A DNA stretch of 64,000 nucleotides. Source: Sphingomonas sp. YR710. Its GTDB lineage: Bacteria; Pseudomonadota; Alphaproteobacteria; Sphingomonadales; Sphingomonadaceae. The stretch lies in assembly GCF_900101455.1 (NCBI RefSeq), contig NZ_FMZJ01000019.1, positions 1-64,000 of the forward strand, read 5' to 3'. The notes below the pieces were generated by a model, which worked only from the letters and a program-made list of their open reading frames with translations, did no database searches and was not told where the DNA came from. Made by a program: the position numbers and the translations under genes. Positions 52,487 to 61,940 of the stretch are shown piece by piece (the stretch's first letter is position 1; each line of letters begins with the position of its first letter).

Positions 52487-53008
52487 TTACGCCCGGCCGA
52501 AGCACCACGGATCAGGCTGCATGTCTACGGGCGCGCCTGCCAGACCCGGACAGGCGAAACGTGCCTTGAAGGTAAAAGCATGAACGGAAGGGCCGTAGCG
52601 ATCGAGCCGCCACAAGCGAGATAGCCCCTCATCAACGCTCGGTCGATGTCCTGCTGGCACCCACCAGAGCGCTTGATATGCACCTTCGAAGCGGTCGAAA
52701 TACTCCCGTCGGCGGGCCATCTCCGGCGTATGTGCACTCTGGTAGACGAACTCGAACAGCGCTTCAGCGTCGCTCCACACTGACAGATTGACGATGAAAA
52801 GTGGATCCGACGTGGGCTGAATGTCGGTAGCGTTTCCGGCTTCGCTTTGCAGACGCCAGACGAAGCCTGGAGCCGCATCGGCAATGGCGTTCACCCGATC
52901 CAATGCGTCGAAAAAGGGGCGTACCCTTGGATCATGGCTGGGAGCGACCAAGCGGCCGACGTTGATCTGTGCCAATTGCCAATGCTGCTTGCCGACTCCA
53001 ATGTTCAT
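52487..53008 (-). CDS. DUF3291-family protein
   Basis: The 173-residue product matches DUF3291: LAQINVGRLVAPSHDPRVRP, DPLFIVNLSVWSDAEALFEF, YEQS-like VYQSAHTPEMARRREYFDRF, and ALWWVPAGHRPSVDEGLSRL. The fold is related to antibiotic monooxygenase (ABM) dimers; no activity is established. The ATG at 53008 follows family N-termini; the open frame upstream to 53203 is not conserved. It stands alone. Confidence 0.85.
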   Translation of the reverse strand: MNIGVGKQHWQLAQINVGRLVAPSHDPRVRPFFDALDRVNAIADAAPGFVWRLQSEAGNATDIQPTSDPLFIVNLSVWSDAEALFEFVYQSAHTPEMARRREYFDRFEGAYQALWWVPAGHRPSVDEGLSRLWRLDRYGPSVHAFTFKARFACPGLAGAPVDMQPDPWCFGRA

Positions 53009-53250
53009 TATGTCGCCCCATCTGCAATGGGCAAGGCTGCCTCGCCTTACGTTCGACGCGTGCTGTATCAGTCGAAATTCGTCAACCAAAACCGCGATTA
53101 GCCCCGAACGAAAGCCGGTTTTCCGGCGGCGCATGAATGTGTGATCGCCCCAAGGTGGTGAGAGGCGATCAGGCCGCTTTTGGCGAGTGCGGTGGGTGGC
53201 CAAGTGACCGGGCTCGGGTCTGTGCCGAGCGAATGCGCGCCGGCCAAGCG

Positions 53251-54039
53251 CTATTTGGCCAGCCAGTAATCGATCGTCTGTCCGAACGCGCCGAGATCCA
53301 GCCTGGCATCCTTTGCCGCCATGACCGCTTCCTCGACATCCTTGGACATATATTTGCGCGCATTTTCCATGGCGTCGGCGGCGTCCCGCCGCTCGAAAAT
53401 GCCGAGCGCGAGGCTCGCGCCGCTGCAGGTTTGCAGCACTTTCGCAACGGTGCGGGGATTCAGGCCGTAGCTTTCACCGACCTTCAACAATTCGGCCGCG
53501 TTCATCATATTCGCGGCGAGAACGAGGTTGTTGAGCAGCTTGAGCACCTGCGCATCGCCCAGTTCGCCGACATGGAAAATGTTCGTGGCATAGCTTTCGT
53601 AGGCCGGGCGCATCCGTTCGAGCGCCGCTTCCGTCCCGCCGACCATCAGCGTCAGAGTGCCGTTGCGGGTGGCGGGAACCGAGCCGCTGAAGGTCGTGTC
53701 CAGGACATCGACACCATCCGGCGCCTTCTCCTGAATTTCCCTGCGCAGTGCAGGCGAGCCGGTGACGTGAATCGTGAGCACCGTTCCGGGGCGCATCGCC
53801 GCCAGCGCGCCTTGCCCGAACAGAATATCCCGCATCTGCTCATCGTTGAACACGATGAGGATCAGCGCATCGCTCTGCGCCGCGAGTCGTGCGTAATCGG
53901 CGCATTCGGCTACGCCGGCGGCTCTGGCCTCGGCAAGGCCGCTACCGCGCGGATAGATGGTGACGGGAAAGCCGCCCGCCCGCAGGCGTTTCACCATCTC
54001 GGTGCCGATCTGGCCCAATCCCACAAATCCGATATGCAT
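53251..54039 (-). CDS. 3-hydroxyisobutyrate dehydrogenase-like oxidoreductase
   Basis: The 262-residue protein shows the beta-hydroxyacid dehydrogenase pattern: IGFVGLGQIGTEMVKRL for NAD(P) binding, HVTGSPALRREI at the substrate loop, LDTTFSGSVPATRNGTLTLM, and KLLNNLVLAANMM with the catalytic lysine. It oxidises a 3-hydroxy acid. The family usually has about 290 residues; the C-terminus here is slightly shorter. It lies beside a decayed MocR gene and before the catabolic cluster, so it may belong to that degradation region. Confidence 0.88.
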   Translation of the reverse strand: MHIGFVGLGQIGTEMVKRLRAGGFPVTIYPRGSGLAEARAAGVAECADYARLAAQSDALILIVFNDEQMRDILFGQGALAAMRPGTVLTIHVTGSPALRREIQEKAPDGVDVLDTTFSGSVPATRNGTLTLMVGGTEAALERMRPAYESYATNIFHVGELGDAQVLKLLNNLVLAANMMNAAELLKVGESYGLNPRTVAKVLQTCSGASLALGIFERRDAADAMENARKYMSKDVEEAVMAAKDARLDLGAFGQTIDYWLAK

Positions 54040-54093
54040 GTCGAAGATCGCCCCTCTTATCTGAATTATATCGTGCTTTTTTTAGAGCCGGTT

Positions 54094-54530
54094 TTAAAAT
54101 TCGCCATTGCTACATCGCGCTCCCATAGGCGTGGAGCGTGAGGGAGGCGCCAAGCCACCTTCCGTTGCGACCCCAATCACCGGGAGGGTGTGCTCGGCGG
54201 TCTGGGCGACATTGGTAGCATTCTGGGTTGGGCTGAACCCGTTGCCCGGAGCCAGAATGCGATTGAGGGCGAGGCATGCCCTCGCCAGCGTGGCGCTGTC
54301 CAATCCTTCGGGCAGGTTACACCACAAGGTGAATCCGCCCACCGGCTGGCCCTGCGGCATCACGCCGAGTTCGCTGCGTTGATCGCCGACGTGCTTGCGG
54401 GCACGGGCGAGCTTGCGGCGCATGCTTCCATGTGCCGGCGATAGCTGCCAAGATGTCGTCTTCCACAATCAGCATGCCATGGGCAGCGACGATGGCGGGC
54501 AGGCGATGTGCGGTGGGCAGGTTATGAGTG
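54094..54530 (-). pseudogene. Decayed MocR (GntR/aminotransferase) regulator
   Basis: Two conserved pieces of an MocR regulator remain in different frames. The minus strand of 54427-54530 gives HNLPTAHRLPAIVAAHGMLI and VEDDILA, the PLP-domain NPTG/EDD region. The frame at 54094-54430 gives RRKLARARKHVGDQR and GGFTLWCNLPEGLDSATLAR, the family's C-terminal part. The lysine-containing middle (about 130 residues) and the whole N-terminal GntR domain are missing, so deletion and frameshift have destroyed the gene. Confidence 0.75.
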
Positions 54531-54695
54531 CGTCCGGTAGGATTGGTTCAGTGGATCGTAACGAAAATCGGATATTCGCACCATTGTGGTCACGAAACGA
54601 ATATCTAGCGCTTGCGCGCCGAGGTAGGCGAGGGCCGCCGATCATGATCGGCTATTGACGTAGGGGATGGACTGGCAATTTCCACCCTGTACGCG

Positions 54696-54730
54696 GCGCT
54701 TCCTCGGGGTTTCCTTCCCTGAGGAAGCGC
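54696..54730 (-). terminator. Strong hairpin after the binding-protein gene
   Basis: A 14-bp stem (54696-54709 with 54717-54730, one G-U) with a 7-nt loop lies 59 nt downstream of the stop of the minus-strand binding-protein gene. No T-run follows in that direction, so it may act as a mRNA 3' stabiliser or a rho-dependent stop rather than a classic terminator. Confidence 0.5.
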
Positions 54731-54789
54731 ACCGGTCCCGCGAACTCTGTAAATCGCAACCAGAGGTCGCCGGGGAGCGGAGCGCAAAT

Positions 54790-55830
54790 CTATACCTCAA
54801 CGCTCTTGCCTTCCCGCCACTGGCGCATCACCAAATAGCGACCGTGCAGGGCGCCCCGGTCGCGGACGCCGAAGCCCAGCAGCGTACCTTCCTTGCCCTC
54901 GGCGGCTGGAAGCCACTTGACCTGCTCCAGCCCGAGTCGGACCCCGTCGCGGGTCAAATCCGGACTACGCGCCAGGCCTTCGGCGACCAGCCGGCCTATA
55001 TCGTGGCCGACTGCCGAACGAAACACAGGCGCGGCGGGGTCGAGGTTCGCCGCGAGCGTGTGGTTGTGGTCTGAGTAGAGGTCCGGATAAATCCAGCCGT
55101 CGATCTTCGCGGCGGTCGCGGGGTCATGGCCGCGCATGCCGGCGGCGTTCATGATCCGCGGTCCGGACCACCCGCTCGCAGCGAGCGCCCGCGCTACCGC
55201 AGGCGCCGACAGCCCGAGGCCGAAGTAGACGAATCCCTCCGGCCTGCCGGCGAGCGCCCGCTGGACGGCTTCCTCGGCATCGGCGGCCAGCGGGTTTATG
55301 CCCTCGGTGGCAGCGATCTCCAGCCCGATAATCCTTCCCTCGACCTTCAGATATTCGAGATGGCGTTCGCCGATCGGCGACAGATCGAAGACCACAGCGA
55401 CGCGCCTTGCGCCGGCCGCGACCAATTGGCGCGCGATCAGCAGCGATTCATCCTCGTGCGAGCCGACCTGGAGGTGGAACATATAGTCGCCGCGCGCGCG
55501 CTCGGCGCCGGCCCAGTTGATCGTGGGTATTTTGGCGCGGTCGACCAGCGGCGTCGCGAGAAGCGCGTTGTCGCCGATCGCCGGGCCGACGATCAGCACT
55601 ACGCCCTGCCGATCGAGTTCGTCGAACGCGCGCTCGACGGCCTCGAACGAGCCCCAGGGCAAGCCGAGCCCGTAGGCCTGAATGATCTCGACCTCTGCAT
55701 CGAGCCGCCCGCTCGCCCGGACGGCATCGATCTCGCGCCGCAGCCATCCGGTCAAATCGGTGCTCGCAGTGGCCGCGTTGGCAGCGGAATCATTAAGAAT
55801 TCCCACGCGGATCGTCTGCTGCGTCGCCAT
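54790..55830 (-). CDS. Leucine-type (type 1) periplasmic-binding-fold protein without signal peptide
   Basis: The 346-residue product has the Peripla_BP_6/AmiC fold: IRVGILNDSAANAATAST, VLIVGPAIGDNALLATPLVD, ARRVAVVFDLSPIGERHLEY and GFVYFGLGLSAPAVARALAA. The best start (55830, GGGAAA upstream) leaves no export signal, and the upstream extension does not look like one. No ABC permease or ATPase gene is nearby. It may therefore be a cytosolic ligand sensor, as AmiC is in amidase regulation, or an exported protein using an unrecognised start. It is divergent from the catabolic operon at 56063. Confidence 0.78.
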   Translation of the reverse strand: MATQQTIRVGILNDSAANAATASTDLTGWLRREIDAVRASGRLDAEVEIIQAYGLGLPWGSFEAVERAFDELDRQGVVLIVGPAIGDNALLATPLVDRAKIPTINWAGAERARGDYMFHLQVGSHEDESLLIARQLVAAGARRVAVVFDLSPIGERHLEYLKVEGRIIGLEIAATEGINPLAADAEEAVQRALAGRPEGFVYFGLGLSAPAVARALAASGWSGPRIMNAAGMRGHDPATAAKIDGWIYPDLYSDHNHTLAANLDPAAPVFRSAVGHDIGRLVAEGLARSPDLTRDGVRLGLEQVKWLPAAEGKEGTLLGFGVRDRGALHGRYLVMRQWREGKSVEV

Positions 55831-56062
55831 TTTCCCGCGATGCCATAGGTCGTGCAGCGGGCGCAAGCTTCGGACATGTTCGTGCTGGCTAAGTGCGGTC
55901 GGCATTGAGCCGTGTACCGCCGCTGAAAAGGCATAAGCCGCAATTGCCGCAGATGACAAAAGATCTCTATTTGGTGCGTTGATTGACAGTGCAGGGGTAG
56001 GCAAATACTGCTCTTGGGCTAATTGTTTGAAAGTGGCCGTTCGAGACCACGTGGAGAAGGAC

Positions 56063-56872
56063 ATGGCTGAATGGCAAATCGATAATGGGTTTCGCTGGCG
56101 TTCCGTGGAGCCCTTCGGCGCCGAGATCGACCATGACCTGAGCCAACCCTTGTCGGGCCCGGTCGCCGAGCGCTTCGTCAGCCTGTTTCGGGAACATCAT
56201 CTGATAATCGCGCGCAGGCAGGTACTCTCGCGATCAGCCCAAGAGAATTTGCTGGCCCTGTTGGGGCCGCTGATGCTGAACCGTCAGAACGCTACTGGCT
56301 TCATCACGACGGATATGTCGCATATTTCGGCCACTGCGGAATATCCGTTTCATTCGGATGGCGCCTACACCGAAAACCCGTTCGAGGCGCTTTCTCTCCA
56401 CGCGGTCGACGTCGTAGATGGCGCCTCCTCCACGCGCTTCGTTGACGTCGAGCAATGCTATCAAACATTGCCTCCTGCGCTGCGTGACCAGCTGCAAGCG
56501 CACGATGCCGAGATGATCAAGTCGACCTATGATAGCGTGGGCGTCCGCGCCTTCGAGATCCGCGATCCCCCAGCGATCCGGCGAGACGAGCGACCCGCTG
56601 TTCGGATTCATCCGCACAGCAACCGGCCCTATCTCGCGGTGAATGAGATGCAAACGACGCGGCTGCTCGGCATGGCGTGGGAAGATAGCCGGGCCTTGCT
56701 GGCGGATGTCTTTGACCATGCCTACGCGCCTCAAAACATTCACGAGCATGTCTGGCACCAGGGCGACCTCGTGATCTGGGACAATATCGCGTGCCAGCAT
56801 GCGCGCGGTTCGCTTGAGGGCGCTGGCCGCCGGGTCCTGCAGCGTGTCATGGTCGGTGGAGAAGATTGTTGA
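56063..56872 (+). CDS. TauD/TfdA-family 2-oxoglutarate dioxygenase
   Basis: The 269-residue protein has the Fe(II) facial triad: H97-x-D99 (YPFHSDGAY) and H246 (DNIACQHARG), and R257 for 2-oxoglutarate. IARRQVLSRSAQENLLALLG is typical of the TauD group. It would hydroxylate a substrate, releasing sulfite, an aldehyde or an alcohol depending on the compound. First gene of a forward operon; the ATG at 56063 has GGAGAAGG upstream. Given neighbouring sulfotransferase-fold and sulfate genes, a sulfonate or sulfate ester substrate is possible but not shown. Confidence 0.9.
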   Translation: MAEWQIDNGFRWRSVEPFGAEIDHDLSQPLSGPVAERFVSLFREHHLIIARRQVLSRSAQENLLALLGPLMLNRQNATGFITTDMSHISATAEYPFHSDGAYTENPFEALSLHAVDVVDGASSTRFVDVEQCYQTLPPALRDQLQAHDAEMIKSTYDSVGVRAFEIRDPPAIRRDERPAVRIHPHSNRPYLAVNEMQTTRLLGMAWEDSRALLADVFDHAYAPQNIHEHVWHQGDLVIWDNIACQHARGSLEGAGRRVLQRVMVGGEDC

Positions 56873-56888
56873 AGGGGCTGGCGCGTAG

Positions 56889-57671
56889 ATGATTACGGAC
56901 CAATTGGATTTCAGCGGCCGGAGCGTGATCGTCACCGGCGGAGGTACCGGCATCGGTTATGCCACCGCGCGGCAATTGGCCCGGTTGGGCGCAAACGTGG
57001 TGATCGCGTCGCGTAGTGCCGATGAGCTTGAGGCCGCCGCCGCCCGCATTCGCGAGGAGAGCAGTTCGCAATGCATCGCGATTCCTACCGATGTGAAGAA
57101 CGAGGACGCGATCATTCACCTGGTCGGGCGCGCCAAGGCGGAATTTGGCAAGATCGACGTTCTCGTCAATAATGCTGGTGGCACGCGCATGGCACCCCTC
57201 GAGCAGATCCCAACCAAGGGGTGGGATTCGATCTTCGATCTCAACCTTCGGTCCGCCTATATTTGCACGCGAGAAGTGGGCCGGCACATGATCGCGGAGA
57301 AAAGTGGTGCGATCGTGAACATCTCGTCGGGCGCGGGCATCACCGGCGTCAAAGGTGGCGCGCATTATTCAGCAGCGAAGGCGGCCCTGCAGATGTTTAC
57401 GCGGGTGTCGGCAGCCGAATGGGGAAAATACGGCATTCGCGTCAATTGCGTCGCACCCGGCGCCATCGCTTCGGAGCGCGCCCTCGCAGCCTGGCAGGTG
57501 GCTAAGCTGGACCCGCGCGCGTTGAGCGGAAACCCGCTCCATCGGACGGGAACCCCCGACGAGATCGCGAACATGATCGTCTTTCTGGCAAGCGACGCCG
57601 CATCCTTCGTTTCGGGCCAGACGATCGCGGTGAACGGCGGCCCTGTCCTTCCGGGCATTCCTGACGACTGA
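56889..57671 (+). CDS. SDR-family dehydrogenase/reductase
   Basis: The 260-residue protein has VIVTGGGTGIGYATARQL, VLVNNAGGTRMAPLEQI, catalytic IVNISSGAG plus YSAAKAALQ (Tyr-x3-Lys), and NCVAPGAIASERA. It is a classical SDR, near FabG-type enzymes. It lies 16 bp after the dioxygenase, so it probably oxidises or reduces its product. Confidence 0.92.
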   Translation: MITDQLDFSGRSVIVTGGGTGIGYATARQLARLGANVVIASRSADELEAAAARIREESSSQCIAIPTDVKNEDAIIHLVGRAKAEFGKIDVLVNNAGGTRMAPLEQIPTKGWDSIFDLNLRSAYICTREVGRHMIAEKSGAIVNISSGAGITGVKGGAHYSAAKAALQMFTRVSAAEWGKYGIRVNCVAPGAIASERALAAWQVAKLDPRALSGNPLHRTGTPDEIANMIVFLASDAASFVSGQTIAVNGGPVLPGIPDD

Positions 57672-57684
57672 CGGTGCCGAGACC

Positions 57685-58902
57685 ATGGCTATAACAAAAA
57701 CAAGGATGGAGAGTGATGTCGTGACGCAGCCGATCGGCCCAACCTTGCTCGAATATCTGCCGGATATTGAAAAGGCCGTCGCGGAACTCGCCAATAGCTG
57801 GCACCCCGATGACCCGCAGTTCCGGGCCGATATGTACCGGCAGACGCTGTGCAGTCTGTCCTACAGCTATTTTGCCTATTTCCACGCCGATGCCGAGCAT
57901 CCCGACTGGGCGCCGCTATGGAACCCCGTTTATACGCTGCAACCGAATCCCGACGACATCTACTTCTATGCGCCGATCCGCGGCGACCTGACCTACCGTG
58001 TGTCGGGCAATTGCGGGACGGTGAAGCTGATCACCTTCACCGCACGCAAAGGGCTCGTCGGCCTGATCGACGACCTTTCCGAACAGCGCGATGCCGTCCA
58101 TCTCGACCAGCGCGACCTCGACATCGCAGCGGACGGCAGCCTCGATGTAATCTTCAGCGCCAGACCGAAGCCGGCGGACCACAAGGGCGACTGGATCCAA
58201 TTTCACCCGGAAGTCGACATCTTCCTCGTCCGGTATCGCTCCTATGACTGGGAGAAGGAGGTCGACCCCCGCATCTCCATCGAATGCCTGGACAGGGTGC
58301 CGTTGAAGCCGAAGCTCGACGTCGATCAGATCCTGGCGCGGATCAAGTTGATGGCCGGCTTCCCCGCGCGTTATGCCCGAATCTTCATGAAAATGCAGAA
58401 CGACATCAAGGCGAGCGTCGGCGTCAACCACTTCGAGCCCGTATCATATCAGGGCAGCCTTTCGCGGCAGCTCTATCTGCCTGCCGTGTTCCAGTTCGAC
58501 GAGGATGAGGCGCTGATCCTCGAAACCGACCTGCCGAAGGTTCGGGAATATTGGAATTTCCAGCTCAACGATCCCTATTTCAACGCCATCGAATATGTCT
58601 ATCGGTTGAGCCACACCAACGGACATTTCGCGAAGATCGCCTCCGATGGCCGCTTCTACGCGGTCATCTCGCTTCGGGATCCCGGCGTGCCAAACTGGCT
58701 CGACCCCGCGGGATTCACGGAAGGGACGATCTATGGCCGCTGGTATGATTGCGACAGCCATCCGACGCCGACGATCACGCGCGTGAAATTCGCCGACGTC
58801 CGCAAGCATCTGCCTGCCGACACGCCGGACGTCTCGGAGGATGAGCGCGCCGAGGAATTGCGGACACGGGTACGTGCGGCGCAGCGGCGGCGGCGCTGGT
58901 AA
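57685..58902 (+). CDS. DUF1214-domain protein
   Basis: The 405-residue protein ends in a DUF1214-like region: REYWNFQLNDPYFNAIEYVY, then VISLRDPGVPNWLDPAGFTE and GTIYGRWYDC, matching the family's W-N-x-Q and DPGVPNWLDxxG signatures. The N-terminal 230 residues (LWNPVYTLQPNPDDIYFYAP) also follow the pattern. No signal peptide is seen. The activity of DUF1214 proteins is unknown; they recur beside sulfotransferase-fold and steroid or xenobiotic genes. Its stop overlaps the next ATG (TAATG). Confidence 0.85.
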   Translation: MAITKTRMESDVVTQPIGPTLLEYLPDIEKAVAELANSWHPDDPQFRADMYRQTLCSLSYSYFAYFHADAEHPDWAPLWNPVYTLQPNPDDIYFYAPIRGDLTYRVSGNCGTVKLITFTARKGLVGLIDDLSEQRDAVHLDQRDLDIAADGSLDVIFSARPKPADHKGDWIQFHPEVDIFLVRYRSYDWEKEVDPRISIECLDRVPLKPKLDVDQILARIKLMAGFPARYARIFMKMQNDIKASVGVNHFEPVSYQGSLSRQLYLPAVFQFDEDEALILETDLPKVREYWNFQLNDPYFNAIEYVYRLSHTNGHFAKIASDGRFYAVISLRDPGVPNWLDPAGFTEGTIYGRWYDCDSHPTPTITRVKFADVRKHLPADTPDVSEDERAEELRTRVRAAQRRRRW

Positions 58903-60104
58903 TGACCGATGAGGTGCTCTTTGCGCCGCCGACGCATTTCGTCGACGCGGGCGATCGGTTGCACGAACTGGTGGCGAAGCGGGTCGGCTCGTCCGACTTC
59001 GGCGGGGATGATTATCGCTGGGGCCTGCGCATCCTTTTGCAGTCCATCGACAATGATGCGCGCTTCAATGCGGTTGGCCGCCAGCAGGCATGGACGCGAT
59101 TGATCGAGATGCTGTCCGGCCGGGCGCGCGCCGTTCAGTCTATGGCTGCGCATCCGGGTTTTGAGCGCATGGCGATCCGTCGTCCCATCGTCATCACCGG
59201 CCTTCCCCGGACCGGCACGACCGCGCTTCATAAGCTGCTTGCGGTCGATCCCCAGTTTCAGGGGCTGGAGGGGTGGCTGCTCAATGCGCCGATGCCGCGT
59301 CCACCGCGTGACACCTGGGAAAGCTATCCGCAATTCCGCGAAGCAGTCGAACAAATCGCGCGGCGGGACAAGCTCAGCCCCGGGGCCAAAGCGGCGCATG
59401 CCCGCGCCGCAGAGGACGTGGACGAGTGTCTTACCGTCCTCGCGCACAGTTTCGTCAGCAATATGTGGGCCTCCGGCTGGCCCGCCCCGACCTACGACGC
59501 CTGGTGGCAGAGCCAGAGCGAATGGCCCGCCTACCAGCATCTCCACCGCGTCATCCAGTTGATTGGCAGCGGCGAGCCCGACAAAAGGTGGTTGCTGAAG
59601 AACCCTGGTCACATTTCCAATCTCGATCTTCTGTTCAAGATCTTCCCCGATGCGCTTGTCATCCAGACCCACCGCGATCCGGCGAGGGCGATCCCGTCGC
59701 TCACCGCTTTGCTTTGCCAGCTATACGCACCGCTCCGGGATGGTGACGGTGCGCTGCAGGGACGAATCACAGCCCATCGCGAAACCGAGAAATGGGCGAA
59801 GGCTGTCGAGGATTGCGAGCGGGTCCGGCGCGGCTTTCCCGGGCAGGTCATGGATATAATCCAGTCAGACCTTCATCACGATCCCATCGGCACCGTGAAA
59901 CGCATATATGATTTCTGCGGCCTTGAGCTGTCGGACGAGGTGGAGAACGCGATGCGGCAGCGCGGCAAGGACGATCCGGAACGCAGCCATGGCCGCCACC
60001 GCTACGACATCGCCGATTTCGGCCTGACCGAAGACGAAGTCCGCGAACGGTTCGGCAGCTATGTCGACCGCTACGATCTCCGGCCCAAAAGGGCGCTAGC
60101 ATGA
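58902..60104 (+). CDS. Sulfotransferase-family protein
   Basis: The 400-residue protein has the PAPS 5'-phosphosulfate loop ITGLPRTGTTALHKLL (residues 98-113) and a 3'-phosphate-binding segment ALVIQTHRDPARAIPS. It belongs to the bacterial PF13469-type group, which often acts on xenobiotics or unknown metabolites. Whether it adds sulfate or has another role is not shown. It overlaps its neighbours on both sides (TAATG with DUF1214; ATGA with the dehydrogenase), so it is tightly co-expressed. Confidence 0.88.
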   Translation: MTDEVLFAPPTHFVDAGDRLHELVAKRVGSSDFGGDDYRWGLRILLQSIDNDARFNAVGRQQAWTRLIEMLSGRARAVQSMAAHPGFERMAIRRPIVITGLPRTGTTALHKLLAVDPQFQGLEGWLLNAPMPRPPRDTWESYPQFREAVEQIARRDKLSPGAKAAHARAAEDVDECLTVLAHSFVSNMWASGWPAPTYDAWWQSQSEWPAYQHLHRVIQLIGSGEPDKRWLLKNPGHISNLDLLFKIFPDALVIQTHRDPARAIPSLTALLCQLYAPLRDGDGALQGRITAHRETEKWAKAVEDCERVRRGFPGQVMDIIQSDLHHDPIGTVKRIYDFCGLELSDEVENAMRQRGKDDPERSHGRHRYDIADFGLTEDEVRERFGSYVDRYDLRPKRALA

Positions 60105-61111
60105 AGGCCGCCGTCTATCCCGGCGATGGCCAGCCGATGCGTATCGAGGACCGGGATATGCCCGTGCCCGGTGCCCGGGACCTCCTCATCAAAGTCGATC
60201 GCTGCGGCATTTGCGGCACGGATCTCCACATGACGTCCGGCCATGGCTGGGACTACAGGCCGGGCACTGTTCCCGGTCACGAATATGCGGGCGAGATCAT
60301 CGACCTTGGCAAGGAGGTCGATGGGTTCGCCAAAGGCGATCTCGTCGCTTATCGGCTGACCCTGGGCTGCGGCCATTGCGACGCATGCGATGTCGGCAAT
60401 GTTGCTTTGTGCCGCGGAATGAAGACCGGCATGGGCGGTTTTGCGGAATATCACAGCCTCGCTTCGGGCAGCGCGGTGAAGCTTCCCGGCAGCTATTCCG
60501 CAACCGACGGCGCCCTTGTCGAGCCCTTCGCGGTCGGCCTCTACGGGGTACGCATGGGCAAGATGCGGCCCGGCGACCGTGTCCTGATCCTCGGCGGCGG
60601 AACGGTCGCTCTCACCACCCTCTACTGGGCGCGGCGGCTGGGTGCCGGGCGGATCGTGGTCGCGTCACGGTCCGAAAGGCGTGCCGAAATGGCGCTCACC
60701 ATGGGTGCTGACGCTTATGTGCAAACCGGCGAGGATGAACAGCAGCGTGTCGCGGGGATATTGGGCGGCCCGCCTGACATCGTGTTCGAATGCGCGGGAG
60801 CGCCCGGTCTGCTCGGTCAGGCCATCGGGCATGTGCGCATATTGGGCTATGTCGTGTCGCTCGGCTTCTGCACCTCTCCCGATGCCGTGATACCGGCGAT
60901 AGCCGGGTTCAAAGGCGTTCGCCTCACCTTCCCGATCGGCTACTCCGCCAGGGACTTCCAACGTGCCGCCGACGCACTGCTCAGCGGCCACGCCGACCCG
61001 AAGATCATCGTAACGAGAACCGTAGGTCTTGATGCCCTGCCGGATGCGTTCGATCTGCTGCGCAGATCCAATGCAGAGACGAAGGTCCACGTCTCTCCAA
61101 ATGCCGTCTGA
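60101..61111 (+). CDS. Zinc-dependent alcohol dehydrogenase
   Basis: The 336-residue medium-chain dehydrogenase has the catalytic zinc set (DRCGICGTDLH, then PGHEYAGEI), a structural zinc cluster (GCGHCDACDVGNVALC) and the NAD(P) loop VLILGGGTVALTTLYWA. It resembles threonine or sorbitol dehydrogenase-type enzymes. It probably oxidises an alcohol produced in the pathway. Coupled to the sulfotransferase gene by an ATGA overlap. Confidence 0.93.
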   Translation: MKAAVYPGDGQPMRIEDRDMPVPGARDLLIKVDRCGICGTDLHMTSGHGWDYRPGTVPGHEYAGEIIDLGKEVDGFAKGDLVAYRLTLGCGHCDACDVGNVALCRGMKTGMGGFAEYHSLASGSAVKLPGSYSATDGALVEPFAVGLYGVRMGKMRPGDRVLILGGGTVALTTLYWARRLGAGRIVVASRSERRAEMALTMGADAYVQTGEDEQQRVAGILGGPPDIVFECAGAPGLLGQAIGHVRILGYVVSLGFCTSPDAVIPAIAGFKGVRLTFPIGYSARDFQRAADALLSGHADPKIIVTRTVGLDALPDAFDLLRRSNAETKVHVSPNAV

Positions 61112-61112
61112 C

Positions 61113-61940
61113 ATGGCTTTGGAGACAGATATCCGGCACCGGCTCGGCATCGAGAGCCTGACCACCTTCGGACTGGCGCCCGTGCCACTCGTCCATCTGG
61201 CCGCCGATCTCGGCTGCTCCTTTATCGCGCTCGGACTTAGTCCCTTGCCGATAAATCCGGAAGGCTATCCGGTCTGGTCGCTGCGGGAGCCGGAGCCGCG
61301 CCGCGCGCTGAAGGAAGCGATGGCCGAACGGGGCGTCTCCATTGGCCTGGGGCAAGGCTTCGGCATTTTCCCCGGTCGCGATGTCCGTGACCTGGAGGCC
61401 GACCTCGACCTTTTATGCGAACTGGGCATTACGCGCCTCGGCGGCGTGAGCCTGGAAACGGACGCGGATCGCTCGTTCGATCAGATGGCGGCTCTGACAG
61501 AGATGGCGGGCAAGCGCAGCGTCCACATCATGTTGGAATTCGTGCCGACCCGGGCCATTCCCGATCTGCCGGCGGCGCTCGACGTCGTCCGGCGATTGGA
61601 CGCCGCCAACGTCCGTCTCATGATCGATTGCATGCACCTGATCCGCTCGGGCGGCAGCGCCGCCGATGTCGCCGCGCTCGATCCCTCGCTTATCGGCTAT
61701 GCGCAAATTTGCGACGCCCCGCTGGTGCCTTCCAATTCCGATTATCTGAATGAGGCGGTGACCGAACGCCAGGTCCCCGGCGCCGGCCAATTGGCTCTTG
61801 CCGACATCATCGCCGCCCTGCCGGCGGACGTGCCGATCGGGATCGAGATACCGATGCTGGCGCGGGCATTGGCCGGGGACGGCCCCCACCAGCGCGCCCG
61901 CGACTGTGTCGAAGGCACGCTGGCGTTGCTCGCGCGCTGA
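61113..61940 (+). CDS. Sugar phosphate isomerase/epimerase-like TIM-barrel protein
   Basis: The 275-residue protein fits the xylose-isomerase-like (AP endonuclease 2) TIM-barrel superfamily: HIMLEFVPTRAIPDLPAALD with a metal-ligand Glu, NVRLMIDCMHLIRSGG with the Asp/His pair, and GYAQICDAPLVP. The substrate may be a sugar or an inositol/keto-acid derivative. The start is uncertain: ATG at 61101 (overlapping the upstream gene) or 61113 (1 nt after its stop); I chose the latter. Confidence 0.85.
   Translation: MALETDIRHRLGIESLTTFGLAPVPLVHLAADLGCSFIALGLSPLPINPEGYPVWSLREPEPRRALKEAMAERGVSIGLGQGFGIFPGRDVRDLEADLDLLCELGITRLGGVSLETDADRSFDQMAALTEMAGKRSVHIMLEFVPTRAIPDLPAALDVVRRLDAANVRLMIDCMHLIRSGGSAADVAALDPSLIGYAQICDAPLVPSNSDYLNEAVTERQVPGAGQLALADIIAALPADVPIGIEIPMLARALAGDGPHQRARDCVEGTLALLAR

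Noticed and set aside
52301-52624. 107-residue forward frame before the DUF3291 gene
   Set aside because: Half of it lies antisense to DUF3291, it has no motif and no ribosome site; the free part (52198-52486) shows nothing recognisable.
55831-56064. N-terminal extension of the binding protein as a signal peptide
   Set aside because: The extension is long, lacks a charged-hydrophobic-cleavage pattern at its start and covers the divergent promoter region.
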